64,000 nucleotides of DNA from the NCBI RefSeq assembly GCF_020080835.1, contig NW_025401664.1:310001-374000 (forward strand), in the 5' to 3' direction. The number at the start of each line of letters is the position of its first letter. Position 1 is the first letter of the stretch. Source of the DNA: Cotesia glomerata (Eukaryota; Arthropoda; Insecta; Hymenoptera; Braconidae). The position numbers and the translations under genes were made by a program. The notes beneath the pieces were generated by a model, which saw only the letters and a program-made list of their open reading frames with translations, ran no database searches and had not been told where the DNA came from. Shown here piece after piece: positions 32,010 through 41,951 of the stretch.

Positions 32010-33281
32010 CTATTCGGTACAATATTTAATATTTTTTTGTGCTCTATTTTTCATTCTTTTATAATACTCACAACTGGGATCACTAGCACAGTGGTCAATT
32101 TGGATATCATCCACTTTGTACACATCTTTCATTCTTACACAATTTACACATTTACTATTTGTGGTTTTGCAGTCTTCTTCTTTGTGGTCACCAGCACACT
32201 TTCTACATTTGGTTCCTGTCTTGCAATCTTTGGCAAAATGGTGATAACCCCAGCACTTGTAACATCTTAATATACTTACACAGTCTGATACACGACATTT
32301 GTTCCATCCAAGTTTTATGCGATTTAAATCCATCAGTTTTTTATGTATTTTTGGGTCAACTTCTAGAATAATAAATCCATCTTTTTTCTTTCCTATTGCT
32401 CTCTTTTTAATTTCTATTTTACTGTTTTGCTCCAATATTAAATCATTTTGTTTTTGTACCATTTTTATAATTTCTTCATCACTTTTATCTGAAATTATAT
32501 CCTCTTCTATATCAATTATTTTTACTTTTGGAAACTTCTTATCATTCATTTTAATATTATATTCACTTCCAATATTTTTCTTTAATTCTTCTACTAAGAC
32601 ATAAGAATCTTGCTTCTGTTTACATCCAATTATTACTTTCCCACTTTTTGTTTCATTTATTTTGTCCACACCAAGTCCAAGTTTTCCAATATCTACACTC
32701 TTCTTAAGTTTCTGTACAGTAACTGTCGTATCCTGTTTCGCTTTCGGCTCGACAACAATGCTTTCTAATTGTGATTTCTTTAGTCGCCCCGCATATGTAT
32801 CCACTCTTGAACTATAGGTGTCACTAGTTTCTTTTCCAGTCACTGTATAACGTTTCAGTTCCATTAATTCCTTGCGGACTGCGTTAGTTACTGCTTTAGT
32901 TACTTCACTAACTATATCCTTTTTAACTATCTCTAATTCACCTTTGATAAGCTGTTTAACTTCCAATTTGAAAATATCGAAATCCGCTTCGATATTATCA
33001 TGACTGCTCAGCAACAAATCTAATTTATGCTCTATATCATTTTCTTCTCCTTCTGTTCTTTTCCTTTTTAATCTTCTTGAACTTTCCGAAGAATTCACAC
33101 TCGCCGTATCCATGCCATCATCCATATCATGACCTGTACATGGCACCAGTTCATTTAGCATGTTCATATATTTGTGTTTTTTTATCCTACAGCTTTTGTG
33201 GAAAACATTCTGACAACCAGAGCAGATAAATGGATTTTTCACAGTGTTCTGTTTACAACCATAACAATTCTGACTAGACAT
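32010..33281 (-). CDS. CR1/Jockey-like ORF1 protein, 423 aa: PHD-like finger, coiled coil, zinc knuckles
   Basis: Complete frame from ATG at 33281 to TAG at 32012-32010. The N-terminus (CYGCKQN..., CSGCQNVFHKSC, residues 6-32) is a Cys4-His-Cys-type zinc finger like those in ORF1 of CR1-like elements. Residues about 75-125 are Glu/Lys-rich and likely helical (EHKLDLLLSSHDNIEADFD). A central basic region precedes a folded domain (about 195-320). The C-terminus has knuckles CYKCWGYHHFAKDC and CRKCAGDHKEEDC, and a further CVNC pair. Expected role: nucleic-acid chaperone and RNA coat of the element. ORF2 follows in the same frame after a single TAG. Confidence 0.8.
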   Translation of the reverse strand: MSSQNCYGCKQNTVKNPFICSGCQNVFHKSCRIKKHKYMNMLNELVPCTGHDMDDGMDTASVNSSESSRRLKRKRTEGEENDIEHKLDLLLSSHDNIEADFDIFKLEVKQLIKGELEIVKKDIVSEVTKAVTNAVRKELMELKRYTVTGKETSDTYSSRVDTYAGRLKKSQLESIVVEPKAKQDTTVTVQKLKKSVDIGKLGLGVDKINETKSGKVIIGCKQKQDSYVLVEELKKNIGSEYNIKMNDKKFPKVKIIDIEEDIISDKSDEEIIKMVQKQNDLILEQNSKIEIKKRAIGKKKDGFIILEVDPKIHKKLMDLNRIKLGWNKCRVSDCVSILRCYKCWGYHHFAKDCKTGTKCRKCAGDHKEEDCKTTNSKCVNCVRMKDVYKVDDIQIDHCASDPSCEYYKRMKNRAQKNIKYCTE

Positions 33282-33532
33282 TTTTTGTTATGTATTTGTA
33301 CCGGTAACCCAGCACTCACACACACAAAACAACAGCACTCTAACCTCACCGAGTTCAGTTTAACTTTCTATTAAATAACAATAAAATAATTAAGTTAATC
33401 AACCAAAATATTATATTATATTGTTTATTATCACTTTATGAACACATTAGTACATAATTTTCTTTTATTAATACACTATTAACTACGAGATTCTACAATT
33501 TTCAGAGCACTCCAAGAATTACATCCTCTCAC

Positions 33533-33533
<1 letters not shown>

Positions 33534-33609
<76 letters not shown>
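33534..33609 (+). repeat. TAA microsatellite at the 5' ends of the CR1-like element and copy D
   Basis: About 75 bp of TAA repeats, followed at once by the R4-like 5' end (GTAGTGCTTGCTACG). Confidence 0.95.
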
Positions 33610-36600
33610 GTAGTGCTTGCTACGTGGCCTCCAAGCGGCGCATCGCGGGAAACGCAGACCATAACACCAGGTCTGTAGGCGAACGACGTAGCCGATGCAG
33701 TGGGCCAACTACCCACTGCATTGAAATACTGAGTTACAACAAGGCGTAATCTCAGAAGTGCTCCCCACAACCGTTCCTTTTCGGATGAGGACCATTCATC
33801 AGGTGGGAGGAGCACGCCGGACCCGATGAACGATGACGACCCTGGCGCTTTAAGGACTTTCTTTAAGTGGACGGAGGAACTACGAGTCGACCTCTTGGTG
33901 TGCTACCAACGTAGCGAGCCGGGGGTGAGCGGTTATATGGCCCGGATGCACACTCTTTGGAGTGATATGCATCCGGAGCTAGAGCATTTTACGCCTAAAC
34001 ACCTGCGTAATTATGCCGCTTATCTTCGGCGTAATAGAAGATCGCTTGTGCCGGATAGAAGGCAGTCTAATAGACTTTCCTTTCCGGCGCAATTACACCA
34101 AGAGCGACGCCGTTCCTCCTTGGATAACAACAATCCCTTTATAGGACGGCAAGTAAGTATATCTAAAAAGATAACTTACTCCCAACAACAACTTGACAAG
34201 GTCAATGAAGATCTCCTTACACAGATCCAGGAGGATTCCACTCTGCTCGCTGTGAACCAGGTTGTGTATGGTGCAGCAGTTTCGGCTTTTCCGAGAGAGA
34301 GACATTGTCTCTCGATCGAGGCAACGTTGAGACAGCGCATCTCACAACTTGGACTCAAAATTGACAGATCCCGGAAACAGGTCTCCCGCATTCAGTGTGT
34401 GATTGAGTTTGAAACAACTTAAAGAGCATACACGCCTCGAATTCGGCGCATTGCTGCTAAACTTCGGTGGCGTCATCACACACTGAATAAGAGTACTCTT
34501 CTTGTCATCAAGGAAGAGTCTCTCAATAAATTGCGGGCTTTAGTGACTGCCAAAAAGTCACTAGAGAAAAGGCTGAAGCGGTTGGTCGACAACTCGTTGT
34601 TTCGATCCAGCCCTTCACGCTTTCTGACACCAAAGACCGATGTTACCGGGAATTATCCAACACCTGAGCGGGTGGAAGCTTTTTGGACTGAGTTGTATGG
34701 AGATCAACCAAACGTGAACGCCAATACTCCAGCTCTGCACGACTTTAAAGCATTCTGTCGGGAACACCGTAGACAGAATGCTGATGAAGAGAGCCCTGCA
34801 GTCAGTGTGAATGAAGTTCGTTCAGCTCTAAATGGCAGCAAAAATTGGGCTGCCCCGGGACCAGATGGCATAAATGTCTTTTGGTGGAAGAAGTTTACTT
34901 CTACCCACCTCCATCTTGCACGTATATTTACATCGTACATTAGAGCTGACGAACCGATTCCAGACTGGCTCGTGGAAGGGTGAAATGTACTGATACCAAA
35001 AAAAGGTAACTTGTCTGACCCAAAGAATTACAGGCCTATCACCTGCTTGAATGCGGTTTATAAAATTTTTACAAAAATTTTAAACAACCGTATTTTGCAT
35101 GAGATAGAACCTGTATGGCAACAGATATATGAACAGCGTGGCAGCAAAAGAGGCCTGTCAGGTTGCAAAGAGAACTTGATAGTTGATCGATGTGTCACAC
35201 AAGATGCGATCTACTATCGACGCAACCTGTCAATGGCCTGGATCGACTATCGCAAGGCATTTGACTCAACTTCTCATGAGTTGATTTTATATCTCCTCAA
35301 ATGCCTGGGGGTCAATCCTGAAATAGTGGAATGCATTCGGCGTACAATGCAGCTCTGGCGAACGCGTTTTCACATTGGAAGTGGAAACGCATTGCACATA
35401 ACCGGAGTTGTAGAGTACAAACGAGGGGTCTTCCAAGGTGATTCCTTGAGCCCTCTGCTGTTTTGCATCTCACTGCTGCCTATATCTGTTGCTCTCCGTA
35501 AAACTCGTGGGTACTCTGTGGGGCCTCCGGGTGATCGAAAATACTCGATTACCCATCTGCTTTATATGGATGACCTGAAGCTGTATAGTGCTGATGAAGA
35601 TCATCTACAGGCGGCCCTTAACATCGTAGCAGAGTACACGCGGAATGCCGGTATGTCTTTTGGGTTGGACAAGTGTGCGGTCGTACATCTGGCGAGGGGT
35701 AAGTGCTCTGTTACGGGTGATGATGTCGAGTTGGTAGATGGGAGCGTTTTAAGACAATTAGACGCCGGAGAGTTGTAAAGATATCTAGGAATGGAAGAGC
35801 ACCGCATGCATGCGGTCTCCGAAGTCCAAGCAACTCTCCGTAGCGAGTATGTTAGGAGACTCCGGAAAATTTTGTCCTCCGAACTTTCCGGCAAAAATAA
35901 AGTCTCCGCTACTAACACGCTCGCTGTCCCAGTCTTACTATACTATTTCGGTGTCTTAAAATGGGCCCGAAAGGATCTGCGAGATCTCGACATCAGAACC
36001 CGTAAGACTATCAACATGAACCGGAGCATGCACCCCAATTCATCAGTCGCCAGATTATACCTCTCCCGGTCGATCGGTGGGAGAGGTTTGCAGAGCTTGG
36101 AGCGGCTTCACGATCGTTTAGTCCTGGGTTTAACACACGAAGTTGTCAATTTCACTGCAGATGAGGATGACTTTCTTATGCAAATTGTTCATAAACATGA
36201 GAATGCGCATAAGGGGTCGTTCTTATATAAGGCAGCAATATATGCGGCAAGAACCCTTGGTCTTGGGGAAATAAACGCTCTTATGGAACTCCGAAAGGAG
36301 GAATTTAAGAGCGCCATCAGGAACGCCGAGGAAAAACTACTCCTAGGCAAACTGATGGACAAGTCTATGCACAGCGTGTTCTTTAAACACGTGCGTGATC
36401 ATGGCTTGTCCACCCAGCTGACGTTTTCCTTCTTAAAGTCAGCTGGCCTGATGTCCGAGACTGAAGGGTTCATATTTGCTTGCCAAGATGGTGTCATTAA
36501 CACTCTATAGTACCGTAGCAGGGTGCTCCAGGTGCAGCTCCCGGACACGACCTGCAGGGCGTGTAAACAACATCCGGAGACGCTTATGCACATTTTGTCA

Positions 36601-36909
36601 GCATGTCCTGTGCTGGCGAGAGGTGCATACATCCAGCGTCACAATGCTGCCCTGAGAGTACTGTACTACTATCTTCGTCACCGCTACGGTATTGACGTGA
36701 CACCGGTGCTGCCTTATCTGCCAGGAGATATTCCCCAGGTTGTTGAGAATGACAGTTGCAAAATTTATTGGAACATGCCGTTTGCAACTACTCGGCGGAT
36801 AGATCACAACAAACCTGATATTGTGCTCTTCGACAAGGCTACTCGTGACATTTATGTCATTGAGTTCTCGGCCCCGGCTGAATACAACATATCAGCCAAA
36901 GAAGAGCAC
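33610..36909 (+). mobile_element. R4/Dong-like retrotransposon, copy D, 3' truncated
   Basis: Complete 5' end after a TAA tract. It breaks off inside the endonuclease coding region after GAAGAGCAC and runs straight into family X (TCGGAGAGCTCAAAATAA). About 190 bp of coding sequence and the 3' UTR are missing. Confidence 0.85.
33826..36909 (+). pseudogene. R4/Dong-like polyprotein, copy D (four nonsense codons)
   Basis: Same frame as the family from its ATG. Premature stops: TAA at 34420-34422 (Gln in others), TGA at 34981-34983 (Arg), TAA at 35776-35778 (Tyr) and TAG at 36508-36510 (Glu). There is no frameshift between them, so all motifs (APGPDG, motif A, FQGDSLSPLL, YMDD, the CCHC, KPDIVLFDKATRDIYVIEF) can be read in one frame. 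Stops spread over the whole length suggest slow decay after insertion. Confidence 0.85.
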
Positions 36910-37060
36910 TCGGAGAGCTCAAAATAATATACAAATTGTATTTATGAGCTTGAAGAGATCTAAAACGTCATAAGTGCAATTTCAAGCGTTTAGGTATAGA
37001 ATCGGCGGAAAGTTGCAGGGATGGCCTTCAGGGTCGACCGTATTCCTAATTTTTTTTTAA
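36910..37060 (+). repeat. Dispersed repeat family X, fragment
   Basis: GAGCTC-type words and GGAAAGTTGCAGGGATGGCC at about 37010-37029, then CGTATTCCTAATTTTTTT. It forms the breakpoint partner of R4-like copy D. Confidence 0.65.
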
Positions 37061-37220
37061 TCAATTACACAATTTTTTTAATGAATTAGCGTTATCAGGC
37101 GTGCATTTTTGGATTTTTCAAACTTTTGTGTTTTATTTTTCAAATACCGGGTAGTTGATAAAATTATTTTCTTGTGTTTTTCAAAACATGAGATGTTATA
37201 TTATAAACATACATATAATA

Positions 37221-37364
37221 TAAGGTAAAAGCCCCAATATATGATCATGTACCAGTATATGATCACTCCATGTATTTGTATACCTATATTTGTGAATATA
37301 GATATACAAATACATGGAGTGATCATATACTGGTACATGATCATATATTGGGGCTTTTACCTTA
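37221..37364. mobile_element. 144-bp hairpin MITE
   Basis: The sequence is a near-perfect palindrome: TAAGGTAAAAGCCCCAATAT at the left end and its reverse complement at the right, with arms of about 66 bp around a short TATATTTGTGAATATA core. The outer TA could be a mariner-type target duplication. It has no coding capacity. The RNA would form a long hairpin. Confidence 0.7.
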
Positions 37365-37670
37365 AACCAACTTAACGATTAAAAAAGTTTCATTTCTATT
37401 GTGACCTTATGCCTGTGAGGCTCACTCGTTTTTTTCTGAAATGTAAAGTTGCCAATGGATAATTTTATTACAATTCCTTCACTAATTAATCTAAAGGAAC
37501 TTCGTTCCATCCGGGTGTCCCTTGACACCTCTCAAGTTCTTTTTTTAAATACACTGTACATAGAATTAAGGGTAGAAGGTTTACTAGATACAACATAGCA
37601 CACTTATGTCTGTAAGTTACAAGTGTAATGTAGAGGCGAGCAAAAAACGACACTTAACAAAAAGATATGA
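37365..37670. other. Spacer with no identified gene
   Basis: Contains a short inverted word pair around GGAACTTCGTTCC (about 37497-37509). No frame or repeat match within the window is recognised. Confidence 0.4.
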
Positions 37671-39382
37671 AATCCGAACAAAAACAGTTTAACTGTAAAA
37701 AATTGCGCCAAGTCCACGTTCATAGAACTCATCTCAATAACATTTGCACTTTACAAAAAAAATTAGGCTCGTTTCAATAATTTTCATTCTCTACAAAAAG
37801 ATGTGAAATACAAAAAAATACCAAGAAACCGTCATAATGTTGGAAAAATTGAAATAAAATTTGTTAAAAATTAAAAAATTAAAAAAAAAAATTTTTATCG
37901 TACTTGGCGCGTCATTGAGTACCCCAAATTTTTTCAGGATAAATGAACATCTTTTTAATGTTGAGAAATTTATAAGTAAGTGAACCTATATTATTTCATA
38001 ATAAGTTTCACAAAAGTTAGGTAAAATCGACATTCCATACGCAGTTATGCAAACTACATACAAGTCGATACGCATGCACACGTTGGGTCGGTTGCATTGT
38101 GAGAATTGTGTTTACTAAAAAATAAAACATGTGGCCGACTACATTGGGAAAATGCGGTGTGAGTGCCAATCAAAATGTGTTAATTACAATTAAACGAAGC
38201 AATATCAAGCTTTAATATTGCATAAGGTTCTTCATTAAAGATTAATGACGAAGCTGAAAAAAAATGAATCCGAAAATTTTATATAATTTCAGATTTCTTG
38301 AACACACCACCATATTGACAGATGTTTTCACTAAAGATCTAAAAAAAATTTGAAAAACGGGTTTTTTCACTAAAACTGATAATAAATACACTAAGCAATG
38401 TTTTCAATGAGTTCAGTATCCTTGACTAATTTAAATCTATATAAATATATAATATGATTATATATATACAAGCGAAATCGTTTTTTTTTTAGTTGACATG
38501 CTTCCGAAAAAATTTGCGGTACTCAATGACGCGCGCCAAGTACGATAAAAATTTTTTTTTTTAATTTTTTAATTTTTAACCAATTTTATTTCAATTTTTT
38601 TAACATTATGACGGTTTCTTGGTATTTTTTTGTATTTCACATCTTCTTGTAGAGAATGAAAATTATTGAAACGAGCCTAATTTTTTTTGTAAAGTGCAAA
38701 TGTTATTGAGATGAGTTCTATGAACGTGGACTTGGCGCAATTTTTTACAGTTAAACTGTTTTTGTTCGGATTTCATTAGTCAAGGATACTGAACGCATTG
38801 AAAACATTGCTTAGTGTATTAATTATCAGTTTTAGTGAAAAAACCCGTTCTTAAAATTTTTTTTCGATCTTTAGTGAGAACAACTGTCAATATGGTGGTG
38901 TGTTCAAGAAATCTGAAATTATATAAAATTTTTGGATTCATTTTTTTTCAGCTTCGTCATTAATCTTTAATGAAGAACCTTATGCAATACTAAAGTTTGC
39001 ATAACTGCGTATGACATGTCAATTTTACCTAACTTTTGTAAAACTTATTATGAAATAACATAGGTTGACTTACTTATAAATTTCTCAGCATTAAAAGGAT
39101 GTTTATTTATCCTGAAAAAAATTTGGGGTACTCAATGACGCGCGCCTAGTACGATAAAAATTTTTTTTTTTAATTTTTTAATTTTCAACAAATTTTTTTT
39201 CAATTTTTTCAACATTATGACGGTTTCTTGGTATTTTTTAGTATTTCACATCTTTTAGTAGAGAATGAAAATTATTGAAACGAGCCTAATTTTTTTTGTA
39301 AAGTGCAAATGTTATTGAGATGAGTTTTATGAACGTGGCCTTGGCGCAATTTTTTACAGTAAAACTGTTTTTGTTCGGATTT
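37671..39382. repeat. 1.7-kb fold-back structure built from repeat Z
   Basis: The left arm starts AATCCGAACAAAAACAG at 37671 and the right arm ends CTGTTTTTGTTCGGATTT at 39382. Z copies lie at 37671-37945 (plus), 38505-38773 (minus) and 39111-39382 (minus). Between them the segment with AAGGTTCTTCATTAAAGATT and CACCACCATATTGACAG (about 38220-38330) recurs inverted at about 38880-39000. The left arm has an extra segment of about 140 bp (about 38055-38205) absent from the right arm. No coding frame. Confidence 0.7.
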
Positions 39383-39431
39383 CAGTATTTTTTGTAATTA
39401 TAATAAAAATTAACAATTTTAATTTAATACA

Positions 39432-39890
39432 TTTCCGGTGGCAAACTATCCCCTTTAAGCTATAGTTCATGTAAGAGTTATTCTTGCGCCGCCTGGCGTG
39501 TGTAATTGCAAGCTGTCAAATATCTTTTTTTCACTGTAGTTTCCCATCTATTATAAGATTAGCATGCATCCTTATATTATTTAGTCTCTGGCCGTCCGCT
39601 TTTTACATAAGAAAAAAGTTAAAATCTAAAAATCAGGGTCGCTATAGTTTGTGCTGATTATTTTTAATAATTTTAAATAGAAATTATAAAGATAATTGAT
39701 AATAATCAAGTAATACGCGTAATAAAAAGCATGAACTACTATTATAAAATATCATATAGAAAAAAAATTAAAATAAATTTGAAAAAAAATTTGTAACCTC
39801 AAAAAACCGTTCTGCTTACGGTATATACACACTCGGTAGTCTGGCTCAAGAACGGAACTTGGCGCCAGACTCTATCGGGTCTGTTGATTT
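39432..39890 (-). repeat. Repeat Y, copy 3 (no TAA tract, no R4-like insertion)
   Basis: Matches 21956-22420 in reverse complement, including CAAACTATCCCCTTTAAGCT and the hairpin block with CTTGGCGCCAGACTC at about 39859. A partial Z copy follows at 39935-40012, keeping the Z-Y order. Confidence 0.65.
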
Positions 39891-39934
39891 TTTCATTTTT
39901 CTATTTTATATCTTTTTGTAAAGAAAAAAAAAAA

Positions 39935-40012
39935 TTTTTTTTTCCTTAATAGTTTCATGAACGTGGACTTGGTGCGATTTTTTTACAGTGAAACTGTTTT
40001 TGTTTGGATTAT
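39935..40012 (-). repeat. Repeat Z, partial copy
   Basis: Reads TTTCATGAACGTGGACTTGG and ends ACTGTTTTTGTTTGGATT, the terminal block of Z in reverse. Confidence 0.6.
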
Positions 40013-40099
40013 AATTACTATTATTGTTGTTGTTATTATGATTACCAATATTATTTATTGTTATTATGATATTGTTGTTAGTAAATGACACAATGTATC

Positions 40100-41740
40100 A
40101 AACGCATAGTTATGTTACGTATTATCAAGAGATTAAGATTATTTATAACCCACCAAATTGAATGACAGTGCCATCTACAGGCAACAACCAGGAGATTATA
40201 GAATGTACACTATCTTCAATAAAAATTCCCCAGACACTGAACAGCTGGTTTATCCCAAGAAAGTAGAACTTGAACAACGTTTAGTCTGTTGTGTAATTAG
40301 ACTGGTTAATAAATATTATGTAAGAAATATCATCGTTTCAAACTTCGCTCAATTAACAAGTAGTGCCACCTACAGGCAACAATCATCAAGACGTTTGTAG
40401 TATCTGTACATTGCTCGAACAGAATTACTCAGATCTTGATAAGCTGACTTTTCCGAAGAAAGCAAAATCAAACAATTCTAGCTCTTTTAGGGCCAGTTTT
40501 TCAAGTCAAGATAAAATTTTATTCAGGATAAAATTATGATGCCAGTATATTTATATATATGAAATATATAGATATATTTTATCATTAGATAAAATTTTAT
40601 CCTAGATTGAAAAACTGGCCCTTAAATATTGACGCTAGTTAATAAATACAACTAAATGAAAAGAAAGTATATTTAGAAAAATACGAATGGAAAGTTATTT
40701 AATAATTAATTCTAGGGATTTTATATTAAACAAAATATTTTAACATTTTTTGTTTTTAAAAAAATTTTTGATTCAAAGTTTGTATTTTTCCCGCGGAAAT
40801 TGAATGTTCATAAAGTTTCAATATAAATCATCTAAAGTATCACTTTTCGTACAATATCTAGCAGCATTGATAAAATTTTATATCAATAAGCCGCGAACAT
40901 TCTTTAGCTTAGATTGATAAACTAAATGATCAATTGTAAGCTTTTAATTTTACATAAATTTTGAAAAATTTTTACATTTTTGTAGTTGTGATAGTTGTAA
41001 ATTTAAATTTAATACTTTAATACTTAATAATTTAAAAACAATATCAATGATAATAATGATAAACCATATTATCAATTTATTTTTACCATTAAAAATATTT
41101 TTAGTATTATCCTTATTGTCATTGTTAATATTGTCGTTATTATAATTATGATTATTTTTATAATTATTTAGTGTCAATATCATATTGTTGTTAGTAAATA
41201 TCACAATTCGTAAACTTATAAATAATATTCGTATTATGTAAGAAATCTCATCGTTTCAAATTTCGCTTAATTAACAAGTAGTGCCACCTACAGGCTACAA
41301 TCATCAAGACGTTTGTAGTGTCTGTTCATTGCTCGAACAGAATTACTCAGATCTTGATCAGCTGACTTTTCCGAAGAAAGCAAAATCAAACAATTCTAGC
41401 TCTTTTAAGTATTGACTCTAGGTAATAAATGCAATTGAATTAAAAGAAAATATATTTAGAAAAATACATATGGAAAGTTATTTAATAATTAATTCTAGAG
41501 ATTTTATATTAAAAAAAATTTTTAACATTATTTGTTATTAAAAAAATTTTCAATTCAAAGTTTGTATTTTTCCCGCAGAAATTGAATGTTTATAAAGTTT
41601 CAATATAAATCAATGAAAGTATCACTTATCGTACAATATTTAGCAGCATCAATAAAATTTTTTATAAATAAGCCGCAAATACTCTTTGGCTTAGATTAAC
41701 AAAGTAAATTATCAATTGAAACTTTAATTGTATTCCGCGC
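40100..41740 (+). repeat. Direct duplication of an AT-rich segment (two units)
   Basis: The unit containing TAGTGCCACCTACAGGC, AAGACGTTTGTAGT, CTCGAACAGAATTACTCAG and TTTTCCGAAGAAAGC occurs at about 40355-40490 and 41275-41405. It continues in both with matching sequence (TATATTTAGAAAAATAC, TTTTCCCGC) for several hundred bp. Unit 1 carries a MITE that unit 2 lacks. A shorter first echo of CCATCTACAGGCAACAA is at about 40170. No coding frame. Confidence 0.7.
40500..40621. mobile_element. Harbinger-like MITE (122 bp) with TTA target duplication
   Basis: Ends GGGCCAGTTTTTCAA and TTGAAAAACTGGCCC are perfect inverted repeats. TTA flanks it at 40497-40499 and 40622-40624. The paralogous unit shows the empty site (CTCTTTTAAGTATTGAC at 41402-41416) with a single TTA. 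A 3-bp TTA target and a GGGCC start are typical of PIF/Harbinger. Confidence 0.8.
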
Positions 41741-41951
41741 CTCTTCCTCGAGATCAAGTTGTAGTACCTCTACTATGTGCCTTCGTCACCACAAATTTTT
41801 CAAAGTGTAAAATAGAAAAAGTTGCGTCTGCGCATGACCTGCGCCGCCATGACATTTCATTCTTCATCTTTGTGCCCGAGTCGTCACATGGTAGTTAAAT
41901 AAAAAATTTAATAATTTCATCAAAAATTGATCATTATTAAAAAATATCATC

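Larger units (their letters stand above)
29018..33533 (-). mobile_element. CR1/Jockey-group non-LTR retrotransposon, nearly complete
   Basis: Minus-strand element with a 5' UTR (33533-33282), ORF1 (33281-32010), ORF2 (31970-29112) and a 3' UTR with an AATAAA signal at about 29028-29023. It is bounded by TAA/ATT tracts on both sides (28857-29017 and 33534-33609). Both frames are long and uninterrupted, which suggests recent activity. The AT-rich codon use differs strongly from the R4-like copies beside it. Assignment inside the CR1/L2/Jockey group is inference from RT blocks and the PHD-like finger of ORF1. Confidence 0.75.
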
